Shown: piece after piece, positions 23,080 to 34,500 of the stretch
Position numbering within the stretch: position 1 is the first letter of the stretch
Layout: each line of letters begins with the position of its first letter
Assembly (NCBI GenBank): GCA_014904845.1
Contig: MU119213.1
Coordinates: forward strand, 496,001 to 560,000
Direction: 5' to 3'
Origin: Acephala macrosclerotiorum
Taxonomy: Eukaryota > Ascomycota > Leotiomycetes > Helotiales > Mollisiaceae
Length of the DNA: 64,000 nucleotides
Position numbers and translations under genes: made by a program
The notes under the pieces: model-generated
What the model saw: the letters and a program-made list of their open reading frames with translations, nothing else
The model's database searches: none
Told to the model about the DNA's origin: nothing

Positions 23080-24264
23080 TCAACCCTGTCTCATCAAGCT
23101 CAAAAGCCCGTCAGCAGCCCGGCCTTTCACCACACTGCTTGTGATATCACTGCGATTCCAAGTAGGACTGCCCAGAGAAGGTGGGTTCAAAAGTCGGTCT
23201 CGCTGACGAGGTAACAAAGGAGTAGAGAGGCCATCACGTGTATCGTCATGAAGGCGCTTAACAGGTGATATTGCATTACCGACAATATGGGAGAGGTGAG
23301 GTGATGGCGGAGAAGAAGGGATGGTAAGAGCGGCAGGTTTTATCTTTTCGGCGGAAGGTTGCTGGAGGTTGATGTTGGGGATGCTAACCGACGGCAGAGG
23401 GGTCCGCGATATACCTGACACACCACGAGTTCGTTTGGGAAAAGCAGAGGGACGAATTTGGAGACGGGAGATGGGAACATCGATTTGGTTCGTCCGGACT
23501 TTGTAGTTGGCTAGGCTGAGACGGAGTCTGATCTCCTTGGCTTTCTGTCTAGCGTTAGCTTGGTGTTCTCGTAAAGAGGATGAAAGAGTACATACTCGTC
23601 TGATTTCTTCTGGGGTCAAAGGACGATGCGCCATGGCTGGTACCGACCTTCCTGGCCAGGTTGCCAGAAAGTCGTCATCAGGGACCGTGATCGTCGTGTT
23701 CTGGGAGTCGTTGATAGAGTCGTTGATGGCAACGACGTCGGAGGAAGTGGGAGAAGAGGCGGACTCAGGTGAAAGAGACACAAAATGCGATAAAAGCAAC
23801 TGTTTTCAGAGTCAGTTGAAGTTTCAGTCACAACACCAACAAAGAAGGACACCCACTTCATTGCTTTCTCGTCCATGGTCATTCTCATTATCTCGGCTAG
23901 TCCTCTCGTCCGGTTCCAATGCAGGCACCATATGTCCGTATGGTTGGGGATGTTCTTGTACATCCAATCCTTGTATATCCACTGCCGTAGAGGTACTCCT
24001 GCTGGTTCTCCTTCTCTTGACGGAGGGTCCGTCGAGATAAACATGGTGGTCAAGACTCTTCCCGACAACCACTCCAGCTTGTTGACCAGCCTTCCCACCC
24101 TCCTCTTCTCTGAATGTATCTTCCGACAATACCGCTCCACCTCGCCCCGGCTTTTTAGGACTGGTGATTTTGCGGGGCAGATTCCAAGAATCGGAGGGAG
24201 TGGGCGCCACATTGCTGTCGAGTCTACCTAGAGGGCGGCGGATTGGGGATGTCGAAGCCATCAT
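23080..24264 (-). CDS. Whi5/Nrm1-like G1/S transcriptional repressor
   Basis: Exons 23857-24264, 23596-23799 and 23080-23544 give 358 residues, starting MMASTSPIRRPLG (a second ATG follows at 24261). The second junction removes a 51-nt segment that is itself in frame and stop-free; without splicing the product has 375 residues. The diagnostic part is a short helical motif in exon 3, with the pattern EIRLRLSLANYKVRTNQ, the GTB-type motif of the Whi5/Nrm1 family by which these repressors bind SBF/MBF. The N-terminus has many Ser/Thr-Pro sites and a KRRR cluster; further Ser-Pro sites lie downstream, as expected for a CDK target. Family members delay the G1/S programme in the nucleus. The assignment rests mainly on that motif. 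Confidence 0.75.
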
Positions 24265-25223
24265 GGTGGGAAGGAGCGGAAGTAGATGTATGTAGCGATT
24301 GTTGTCAATTGAAGAAGTCACGCTGTGATTGTCCCTTTGTTCCTTCCTAATTGTACGCGATGATGTCGTCTGAGAGAGTATATTCGTGAGAATGTTTGCG
24401 CGTAGTATTGTTTGTGCCACACTTGACCTGGAAATCAGCACAGGTTGACCACAGACACTTTCAGAGAGTACTAACGTACAGAGAGGAGCTGGATAATGTC
24501 GTACAACTGCAGTGGCGAGATTGAGGAGCTTCAATGTCTATCCGCGTGTGGTGGTGTTTATGCTGCACTGCACGCGTGAGTTAGTACATCTTGACCACAC
24601 ACATTCTCAAGAAAAATCAGTGCAAGGGTAAGAGAGGGAGGAAATATACAATGCCTTAAGGTTGCTGAAGTTGACATACAGCTTCAGAGAAGTGATCTGT
24701 GTTGTTTACAGAGAAGTGTAGTGTTATAAGTCGCGTTTGGAAGTGGGCTCGTGAGCTTTCCAAAATCGCGTCTAATACTGCCACTTCAATCCCTGCTGGA
24801 GCTGTACACCGCCTACCTCGGTCCCTGAGCTAACCGCTACTCGCTTAGCTCAGGGGTTTCTAGGGGTCTTGATCTAGAATTTGAATGTCAATCATTTCAG
24901 ATGACAGGAGAAAAGCTTGATATTGGTATGCATTTGATCATGGAAAGCAGAGACTGCAGCAGTATGGCTACTTCCAGGTATCTTGAGACTAAGCGCTTCG
25001 TACTTATCAACCGAGGATCGATCAGATAAATGCGATTCAAACTCCAGCTGATAAGTATGCTTGGATAATCCCTTCTCTAGAATGCAGACACTTCTGCTCC
25101 ATACCGTTTCTGTTAGAAGTTACGAATGAGCATACATTGGATGATGATGTGAGAGGGGGGTAGAGCACCTCATGTATAAGATGAGTGGGATAGAATGACC
25201 CACGTGATCGGTGAGCCTCTGAC
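24265..25223. other. intergenic with a perfect hairpin
   Basis: This holds the leader and promoter of the Whi5/Nrm1-like gene and the 3' flank of the DUR3-like relic. The open frame upstream of 24264 continues to 24534 but starts with a non-ATG codon and looks like leader. A perfect 11-bp inverted repeat occurs at 24823-24855. Confidence 0.5.
24823..24855. repeat. perfect inverted repeat, 11-bp stem and 11-nt loop
   Basis: The arm CCCTGAGCTAA at 24823-24833 is followed after 11 bases by its exact reverse complement at 24845-24855. It could be a structured transcript end, a protein-binding palindrome or the footprint of a small mobile element. Confidence 0.7.
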
Positions 25224-26399
25224 CTAAGTGCATTCTATGAGTCCAATATGTCTGTCTCTAATTTTTACTCCCATCCAACACAACCCCTCACCTGCTTTTC
25301 TTAACTTTCCTCCCCTGCCAAACCCCCCAAAGAAATCTCTGAAGAACCCCATCGCCTCCCAAATTAGCAGCAAAGCACAAGTAACCAAAGCAAAGAAAAC
25401 CCAAATAAAACGAATCACAACCCACCCAATAAAAACCCCTTTCGAGAATATATAATGCTTCAAAAACATCGGTAACGGGATGATGAAATCCATCAATAGA
25501 GTCAAGATCGTAGCAGATATGCATGCGAATCTGAAGGCTTCTTTGAGGCGAGTGGGATCTTTCATGGTGGCTTTGTCTTCAAGGGCTTCGGCGTCCTCGT
25601 GCTGGATTGTGGGAAGGATGGTGTTGTTTGTTGTTGGAGCAAAGAAGATAAAGACGATGTGCGTCGCTGTCCCTACACGTCGAAGAATTTGGTCAGCATA
25701 GTTTGTAAACAAGTTCTCTAACAAGAGGGGAGAGTCTACGTCGAGAGCCATATCATAGGAAAATGAAATAGCATCATGAGAAGACAATATGGTGAGTGAA
25801 GCACAGTCTTCAGAGGCATAAAACCCACCGTATCTTGTATGGATGATCTCAAGGAACGTATGGCATCTCGGAGCATTCTGCTTCACCTTATAATCAAGGA
25901 CAGCAAACAAGAAAATCTGCACCGTGGCTCCAGCAGCATCTATGAACTCTTATCAGCCACAAGCCATCTCAAACACAGTCATAAATACTAACATTACAAA
26001 TCCATTAGCATTAAAACTCAACCTCAAGAATCACAACATACCCAGAAAGGTCCAAAGATACCATACTCATACGCCACAGTAGAACTCTGCAAAAGTTTTG
26101 CAGCCCAGGTCCAAGCCGAGGTGATACCTGCTGCTATGAGACCGGACTTGACACTTCTGCTGGCGGTGTTGAATTCTTCGTTGCCTTTGGTGGAATATTT
26201 TGTGCGTCGGTTCTGAGTCTAGAGTTAGCTAAGGCTGTCACAAAGTGAGGATTAAGGCTTACTGACTTGTATGTAGGAGATTCCTGCCATGAGAAAGGCG
26301 AAGAAGAACTTTCAAGGGTCAGCTCTAGATGATGCCCCTAGTAGCCTGAGACACGGGGTCAGACATAGGAGCCGTTGAGCCCACTGTTGATGCCGTCAT
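25224..26399 (-). pseudogene. DUR3-like urea/polyamine symporter relic
   Basis: Fragments of a sodium:solute-symporter-family DUR3 transporter lie in order. An N-terminal piece starts at ATG 26399 (MTASTVGSTAPMSD) and runs into TAG at 26325-26327 with a frame change. Then come FFFAFLMAGISYIQ (to 26267), exon 26042-26218 ([34 protein letters not shown]), an exon ending near 25829 (VKQNAPRCHTFLEIIHTRYG), and 25224-25672. The last piece jumps from an early helix (THIVFIFFA) directly to the C-terminal cytosolic region and final helices (FIIPLPMFLKHYIFSKG). Several hundred residues, most of the membrane core, are therefore missing. Remaining introns still have GT-AG ends, including a stop-free 156-nt one at 25673-25828. 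Intact members import urea at the plasma membrane. Confidence 0.8.
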
Positions 26400-27130
26400 A
26401 TTCGGAGTTAGAAATGAAGATACAATTTTCTCCACTGAATTGAGGGTATTCGCTGGGTAGGTAATGCTTGATGAGCTGTCGCTGAGAAGTCGTGAGAAGG
26501 TTTGATAAGAAAGGGGATTTCATTGTCTCTTTTGGAGGAGATATACATTAATATTTGCCTTCTTAGGATGGAGATGCGTGCCGTCTTCATTATCAAGAGA
26601 TTTTGAAGATATTCAAACAACCCCGGATTCGACAAAGAGGAAAAGATTATCGCCGTTGATGCAAGATAGAGATGTCACTCGGCTATAACTTGTGGAGACG
26701 TATGCGAGGATGTATCCCACTCTTGCACTCCCCTCCCGATAAGGCGTACAAGAGCTCCCGAGCTTAATTGAATTGCATTCGAAACCTCTCAGGGCGGGGA
26801 GGATAGGAGGCAAACCGCGATGATGATCGGTATAGGCTATCCGATGCTGTGGAGATGTTTGAGGAGAATATGGGGAGTTCTATAGATAAGAGAAAACTCG
26901 AATGAGAGGAAGCGAAAGCCCCTTCTAGCCCCAGACTTTTAAGACACTGGAGCAGGGATAAAATTTAATTCAAATGCTTGCCATATTCGCATTCAAACGT
27001 GCGGTATCAGTGGTTGGTAGACGGCTCTACGTGACATCGCCCTTGGCTTCTAAATTTAGCATCAATGTAAGCAGTACAGTCTCGATCTCTAGGAATATAC
27101 AAAATAAAGCATGCGTACTAACTTGTGTAG
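26400..27130. promoter_or_regulatory. divergent promoter with GATA-factor sites
   Basis: The spacer between the two decayed nitrogen genes, together with the first bases beyond it, has at least four HGATAR cores: TTATCG at 26647-26652 (reverse), CGATAA at 26737-26742, AGATAA at 26884-26889, and CGATAA at 27171-27176. Fungal nitrogen-catabolite control by AreA/NIT2-type GATA factors uses such sites, usually in pairs. The N-terminus of the plus-strand gene is damaged, so its start is only approximate. Confidence 0.5.
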
Positions 27131-28608
27131 GGTGACCGTCTCTGGGTCCGTGGTAGCATTGAGACATACGCGATAATTCTAATAGTTTTGACAGAACGAT
27201 ATCCACGAGACCGCGAAATAGAGTGCACCATTTCCAGGAGGAGTGACCCGTTTATGTGCCGATGAAAATGATAAGATGGTCAGAGATTGGTTTCGAGAGC
27301 AGGTCCTTGCCCCGATCGCTGACTACAAGGTAAGCATGTTGCTATCCTCCCAGAGCATAACTGATAGAAGAAAAGGTGAACGCAACAGGCAGTCAGATGG
27401 CATTGCTTGAAGGTGACAACTCGATCCCGCCAATCGCTATGGGCTCCCATTTGGATACTGTAGCTACTGGAGGAAAGTTCGATGGGCCACTCGGCGCAAG
27501 TGATGACTCAGACATCCATAAGAAGTCACATTTGCTGACGCCGCGTAGGTACTAGGAGCTCTCGAGGTTCTCCGCAGCATGAAAGCGCAAAATATCAAGA
27601 CCCGAGCTCCGTTAGTCCTGATCAACTGGGCCAACGAAGAAGGTGCAAGATTCTTCCCACTTCTTGGCTCATCCTGCGTCTATGCTGAACAATCGACTGT
27701 CGAAGATGCTCACGCATCAATCTCAACTGACAACTCGTCACCGACGATAGGCGGAGAACTGGCCAAGATTGGATACGTTGGAGACGGACCCAACTACTTC
27801 GATGAATTTCCGATCTCTGCTCATTTGGAGATCTATGTTGAGCAGCATACGGATCTTGAGAAGGCGGGGAAGCCTGTGTGTTGGGTTGAGGGTTGGCAAG
27901 GTATGACCTGAGCGTCTGAGAGGACACACATGAGAGTAAGCTAATAAACCACTTCTAGGAATGACATGTTACAACGTCGTCTTTCACGGCGACGATGGTC
28001 ATGCTAACACGTAAGTCTGCTCTGATCTCCATAGTACGAAAGTGGCATATTGATTTTGCAATTGTAGCAAACCGATGTATGGCCGTCGAGACAGGTTTGC
28101 AGCATCTGCCAAACTCGTCAATGAACTGGAAAATCTTGCATACGAGATGAACGACTACACTACAACCACAGGAATCCACTCTCACCCCTTCGGAAGCTGC
28201 AACATCCAATCAAAAACAAAAGTAGTATTCTGCTTGATGCACAATGAAGCCGAGGGCCTAGAAGCAATGGGTGAAGAAATCGGAAAGCGCACCAAAAGCA
28301 TTGCAGGACAACGTGGCTTGTATTACGAACTAGCGAGGGACATTCATCCTTTGCCAGGTAACTTCTGGCCAGAAGCCATTGCCTGTGTGAGAGATGCTTG
28401 CGATGATAAGGGAATTACGTCGAGGACTGGAATGGGGCATGAATAAAGGATGACTACCTTCAAAGTTCCAACAGCTATGGCGTTTGTGAGAGTTAAGGGT
28501 GGTATCAGTCACTCGTCGAAGGAGTGGAGTGATAAAGAGGATTGTGCTGAAGGTGCGCTTGTGTTGGGGAAGGCGGTACTCAATTTTGATGAATTTAAAC
28601 ACTTCTAG
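27131..28608 (+). pseudogene. M20-family amidohydrolase (carbamoylase/allantoate amidohydrolase-like), disrupted
   Basis: Recognisable pieces follow the family order. An N-terminal segment (NDIHETAK, stop, SAPFPGGVTRLCADE) has TAG at 27219-27221 where the family has Trp, and the frame is lost further upstream. The following exons end or start at 27329, 27376-27495, 27549-27900, 27959-28010 and 28068 onward. Metal-site motifs are visible: GSHLDT, NWANEEGARF, HGDDGHANTKPMYGRRD. The reading frame then hits TAA at 28444-28446 and continues in the same frame to TAG at 28606 with family-like sequence (KVPTAMAFVRVKGGISHS). Intact relatives are zinc enzymes that split N-carbamoyl amino acids, ureidopropionate or allantoate. 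Introns are short; the one at 27496-27548 has a GC donor. Confidence 0.8.
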
Positions 28609-31534
28609 AAGAAGAGATTAGCAGAAAACAATCCGGCGGTGCTTTGAAATGTTAATGCTAATGTAGAGGTGGTATAAACGAAATCTCTGCCTACGAGTTG
28701 CAATTGTACGCTTTTCTCTCAAAGATGGACTCGATCAAATGTGGAACGTTTGCAGCGCACTATATGAAATCTTGAATCTGCATACTGAAGCAAGTGATTG
28801 AAGACGTTGAATATGAAATTCAAACGCCAAACATAGTTCCGCCAATATGATTATGGCGTCGAGTCAGGGACAAGTGTAGCAGCAGGGGTTGAACAGCAAC
28901 TGAAACGGATGACTCGTAATCGCTTGATCACAGAGATTTGAGCATCTCCAAGTATTGGGACATAAGTACAGGTATGGACTGTACAGATGTGAAAGTGAGA
29001 GTGATTGTGATAATGCTTGGGTATTTTGAATTCGAAGTCGTCAGTGGATTGGCGTCCCTGCCACTTCTCCACTTTCGCGCTTCTGCAGCAAATTCTAGAG
29101 GGCCGTGCGATTCGAGGGCGTGTAACAAGGACGTCGGAGTGGAGGTGTTGGTGAACCCCAGATGTGAGGCGCTTAATAAAAGAAAAAAGATACGAGGGAA
29201 CCTCTCAAATGCTTGGGAGAGACGAATTCTGCAGTGGGGCAAAAACACATGACTCTCGCTTAGGTACATAGGTACTTTGGACGACCTGCAGGTTCGAGAA
29301 AGCGACTCAGCAAAGTACCAGAGCTCTGGGTTCATTGGGACTTGTTCAATCCAGGAATCAAGCCGAACGAGCCGCTTTAAGGGTCTGAGACTCCTTTACA
29401 AAGCTGCAAAGACTTTGAAATCCAAGTGGATGCGAACAGCCAAGACTTCCGGGTAACGCAAAGTCGCCTTTCCACATGCAATCTGGGCGCGATCCACGTG
29501 ATGAGAAGGGCTGATAACCTTGATCCGCCGGTCTTCCCATTTGTTTGCTCTTTATTTCAAGATATCAGTGGCCGGTGGGACGAATTAGATAACTCATGAC
29601 GAGTGTTGATGGCCGGTTCGAAGCCAACTCTGGCCAGGTCATGCCGCCATTGATTCGCAACACACGCGCAATCGAGGCGAATATCGCCAGCCCTGCATTA
29701 CGGCAAGTTAGCGATTCTGGAAAGCCCGTGGCACGAGGCGGTCTACCCCTGCTTTAGTATAGAATCATGATTGGGACTCGCGCGTCAGAAGCGATTGATT
29801 TTCCTTTTTCGAACATGCTGGTGGAAAGGGGATCGCTCTTCATCTTTTCGCCAGACAGCCGTACTTCGTAAGATCATGGGTGGGTGGAATTTATCTCGTC
29901 CCTCTCATTAGCTCACCAGGGTTTGAATGATCTGCAAGTAGGCTGCCAGGCATTCCAGCCTGACAGGGATGCGAGGGCTCCCATCACTGCATCAGGGCCG
30001 CTGGTTGGAATCTTTCACCAAAAGTCAAGAGGAATGGTTGTGGACAGCGCGCACTCATCACTCGTCACTCATCAGGATCCTACCGTGCTGGCCAAAGAGA
30101 ACGATGAGAAGCCGTTGGATCTGGGTGCGACCAGAAAGCTGGACTTGACTTTACTAGGTTTGTGCGGCATGGCAGCATAGATCATTCTGATGCGCCAGTC
30201 CGAAACCACCCCTAAATTCGAACAAGTCCCAGAAAGTAAACCTGACCCTTGCACGCCATTTCCTCCACACATGGGCCATGGCGGCATGCGTCTGCATCGT
30301 CGAACCTTCAGAAATTCCTCGGATCTCCAGATCGACCACCTCAACTGTACCGTTTGGTGAATGTGAGTGAGGCTGCTGCTCAGATCATAAATAATCTTCA
30401 GCACAGAGGGGTTCGGAGGAGGCCGTAAAGTCATCTCCAATGACAATCATTGAATCAAATGACGGGGCGTCTTTTTGGCCCAGCAGCGTGACACACTCAC
30501 CAGGACTTTTTGGGCAGTGAAACCATTTTCAGCACCTCGCTCACTCGACTCGCCTCTCTGCGGGAGAAAACTGTGCAAGAACCATCGCAGAGCCAGCAGT
30601 CATGAACACGTAGAAGAAAGATTCGTGCTGTAGAATTCCTGGCCTCCTCGAATGCTGATAACCTAATAAGATACTGCAATTCAATATTTTCCTCATATGC
30701 GCAGCTGGCCCCTCTGCCACCTGGGTAAAAGAGCCCAATAGCGTGAAGGAAGGGCTTAGCCTAGCAGTGGCGCCGCTGCTAGCCAAGTGGGCATCCATCT
30801 GCCTCGAACCTGGCGAGAACACAACCATATCGTCGACAACACACTCAGTCTCAGTCTTCTCTCACTCTCTCCTCTCTCCCCTCATCACGGGCATATTGCA
30901 GCCACGCTCGAATATTCTGTGTTCTCGGGCCGCTGCGACCAAGGACGACATTATTCACGAACCCACCGGTAATTCAGCGCTCTGCCGGAGCAGGGGTGCA
31001 ACTCATCTAGTTAACAGTACTAGGGGTGTCGCAACTGTTTGAAGACATCCAAGCGCAATCACTCTCTTCACACTTCCCACGGCGCACTCTGCCTTCCACT
31101 TGCCGTCCAGATCTGCTTCCAACAGCACGTCGTCTGCTCAGGCACCGATCCTATCGAGTCGCTGCTCGCTCACCCTCACTCAGCCTCATCCTTCCCGGTG
31201 CTTCGAGACAACGATTCCCCCCCTCTCTCGATTTCGGTCTTTGCGTCGAATCTACATCACGATCGAACCCACGATACCCAGTAAGAGGATCTCGCGCAAC
31301 CCAGATTCTAGCTCAATGTGGACCAAATAGGCAGCTGGCCGTCCTTCAACAACACGAAGTTCGTTCTTTTTTCCGACAGATCACAACATTGAAAAAGCAC
31401 CACGACTACTTCCTTCGATACGACAAGTTTCACGAGTTTCGAATAATAACAGTTGGGTTGGGTCGTGATCCTGTTCCAAATTCAGAGTCCCTCCTCCGCG
31501 ACGGAGCGTGGCTGCTGCCACAGTCGCTCTCAGC
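28609..31534. other. long intergenic/leader region before MED15
   Basis: Nearly 3 kb without a supportable gene. Small frames overlap on both strands (for example 29884-30180 + against 30072-30446 -). From about 30830 the sequence becomes pyrimidine-rich with many CTCTC blocks, which probably marks the promoter and long 5' leader of MED15. The frame at 31026-31565 overlaps the MED15 start in another frame and has no family resemblance. Confidence 0.5.
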
Positions 31535-34500
31535 ATGTCGAACTTCCAGATGGGCGGGCAGATGATGCCGCAGATGGGACAGCAGCAGCAGCAACGACCA
31601 CCTCAGAATCCGAATAATGCTTCCGCTCAGATTCAGCAAATGATTTTTGCTACTCTCAATCAACAAACTGGGCCTCTCAGTGGCTGGCAATCTGGAGTAC
31701 TGCCTAACGAGCGTATGGGCCTGATATTTAATATGTGAGTGGACATTAACTATTACATGAAGAAGACTTTATTGTGATTCACTGGATTATGCGAAGAAGA
31801 GTGTATTATATTCTATGGTAGACTGACGTAACCATTCCAGAATCGGGAACCTTCGTCTTGCTAGTCAACACCAACCAAATCCTCCTACATTACAGCGAAT
31901 GATCGAAATTGGCATCAGATTTGAGAAGGAAATCTTCGAGAAGTCTCCAAATAAGGTATGAAAGTATGGAAGGAGGACCCTGAAACATGGGCTAACAGTA
32001 ATAGGAACAATATAAACACCAGGTGCAACTGAAGCTGGAGCAACTGTTAGAGAGACGGAATCAGAATCAGGCCAACATGCAGCAGCAGATCCAACAACAG
32101 GCCCAAGCCCAAGCTCAAGCGCAGGCCCAGCAGGCGCAAGCTCAACAGATGATGATGAATCAACAAAATTCTATGCAGGGACAGGGACCAAGGCCTATGC
32201 CTCAGCAGGTAGCTCAGCAAGGGTTTTCACATCTCCAACATCAAATGCAGGCGTCTCCCATACCTGGTCAACAACCTCCGCAGGCACCGATGGGAATACC
32301 GAATCAAGGCCCCCAAAATATGGCCCAGAATCAACAGCAGCAGTTCGCAAACGCTATGCAACAGGGACAACCACAACAGAATGTCCCAGGGCGGATGCCG
32401 AACGGCCAAGACCAATTCACGCAGCAAGATAATGCTATAGTGGTGAATCTGACCAACAGGTTAGCGGCCAATGCCACAGAGGAGGAAAAGGCCAGTTTAC
32501 GGATTTCACTTCAGCAACGGATGGATCCTCAGCAGTTTGCAAAGTACCAATCGCAGGGAATAGACCCGGTGTTGCTCTACTTTCGAAATCAAGCTGTGAA
32601 CAGGCTACGACAAGAGAAACAGATGCGCATGGCACAAGCCCAGCAGATGGGTCTCGGGCAAGCACCCCAGAATGCACCAGCGGCGCCGCCCATGCAGCAA
32701 CAGAGGTCGATGAATCCGAGCCCATTGAATGGCCAGAATCAACCGCCTACTACCGTGGGAGGAAATCCAGATTTTGGTTCGTTTATGGGCAATATGGGTG
32801 ATCTTGCAGCTCAACAACAGCAGCAGGGTGTGATGGCTCAAGCGGAAGGTCAGATGGTGGTTCCAGCAAGCGGTGGTGGCCCACGAAATGGGACACCACA
32901 GCCTGGTGTTATGCCCGGTCAAGCTATGCCGATGAATGATCAGAGGGGGCCTTCTAATCCTAACTCCAGTGCTCAGCAACGGCAACATATGATAAACGCT
33001 CAGCAAATCCAACAACAGAGGATGCATCACGCCCAGCAACAGCAACAACAGCAGCAGCAACAGCAGCAATCCCAAGCTCAGGCTCGTCTGCAGGCGCAAG
33101 TAAAAGCGCAGCAGATTGCTCTTCAAGGGCAGCCAGGAGGTATGGGGCCTGGGCCAGTACCCCCACAGCCCAGTCCCGCCATGCCAACACTGAACGCACC
33201 TATAAGAACACCCTCTCAGCAAATGAATCAACCCGAAACCCCGCAAGTCAACGCCAATCCTCAGTTTGGAGGACCACTTGACCCTCGATTCATGCAGGCA
33301 AATCAGAGACAGCCAGGTCCTGGAAATGGCCTCAATCAAGCGGGACTCACGCAAGCGATGTTTTCTCAGATGGGTCCAGATGCACAGAAGACTTTGGCTC
33401 AAATGCCTCCGGAAAAGTTAAATGAAGTAGTGAGCAGATGGCACGAAACTAGACAGCAACAAATGAATGCGATGAATGCGAACGGCCCGGGTGGGAGACC
33501 TCAGATGCCCATGCAGGGTGGTGGTCAGGTTCGACCTGGTCAGCAAATGCCACCTGGGGGTCCTTTCAACCCTCAGAATCCTACAGGCCAATTCATGGGT
33601 AGACCAGGCCAGCAACCACAAACGGCGATGGCTGGGATGAATCCGCAACAGCAGTTATTGTTGCAACAGCAGATGGCAGCTCTGCGGACACCGAATCCAA
33701 TGCAGCAACGCACCCCTCAACAGCCTTTTCCCGTGGAGCAGCGGATTGCGATGCAGATGGATGGTGTTGAGGTTCCGGCGCCATATCACCAACATCCCAA
33801 TATGCCACAAGGCATACCGCCAGACATGAAGAAATGGGGTCAACTAAAGCATTGGGCAGCACAGAATCCTAACCTTGGCCCGAATGGTCTTGAGAGCATC
33901 AAGCAATTGCAGAAGCATCATTACCAAAACATTGTCCGCAGTAGGCAACAGCAAAATGGTCAGCCGGGTATGATTCAACCAGGAGCTCAGGGTCCTCCAG
34001 GAATACCTGGAGTTGCTCCTGGCATGGCTGCTCCTGTTGCTCCTATGGGTCAACCTCCGGTACAAATGCCTAACGGTATGGCAATGGGTGCAAATGCTCC
34101 TCGACAACCGACCCAGCAGGAAATACAGAGCATTAGGAATCATCCAAGCGGGAAGATGGCTCAGGCAACTGATGATCAGATTCGTGCGGTATTCATGAGA
34201 AACCAGGCTGCTCAGCAGAATATGACGCCCCAACAACTACAGCAACGACAAGTGATGGCGGCCCAGATGAACCGTATGCAAGCACAACAGGCTAGCGCGC
34301 AAAAATCACAACAGCCCGGCCTCTCGAACCCGGCCGGTGTACCTCAGCAGAAACCGAATCAAACACCACAGCCGAAGCCCCAACCTGCTCCAGAACAGGC
34401 GTCGACCACGAATAATGCTAATGCTGCACGTGCTGCTAGACCTCAATCTAACAACGCTGCTCAAAACTCTTCTCCGGCTCAACCGCCTAAGAATTTGAAG

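Noticed and set aside
29600..29640. GGTTCGAA-like sequence as a tRNA T-arm
   Set aside because: No matching acceptor, D-arm or anticodon stem can be folded around it.
31026..31565. 179-residue frame overlapping the MED15 start
   Set aside because: It has low-complexity Ser/Arg/Pro composition typical of translated CT-rich leader, and it overlaps MED15 in another frame.
32605..33402. 265-residue antisense frame within MED15
   Set aside because: It is the Leu/His-rich mirror of Gln-coding CAG/CAA repeats, not an independent gene.
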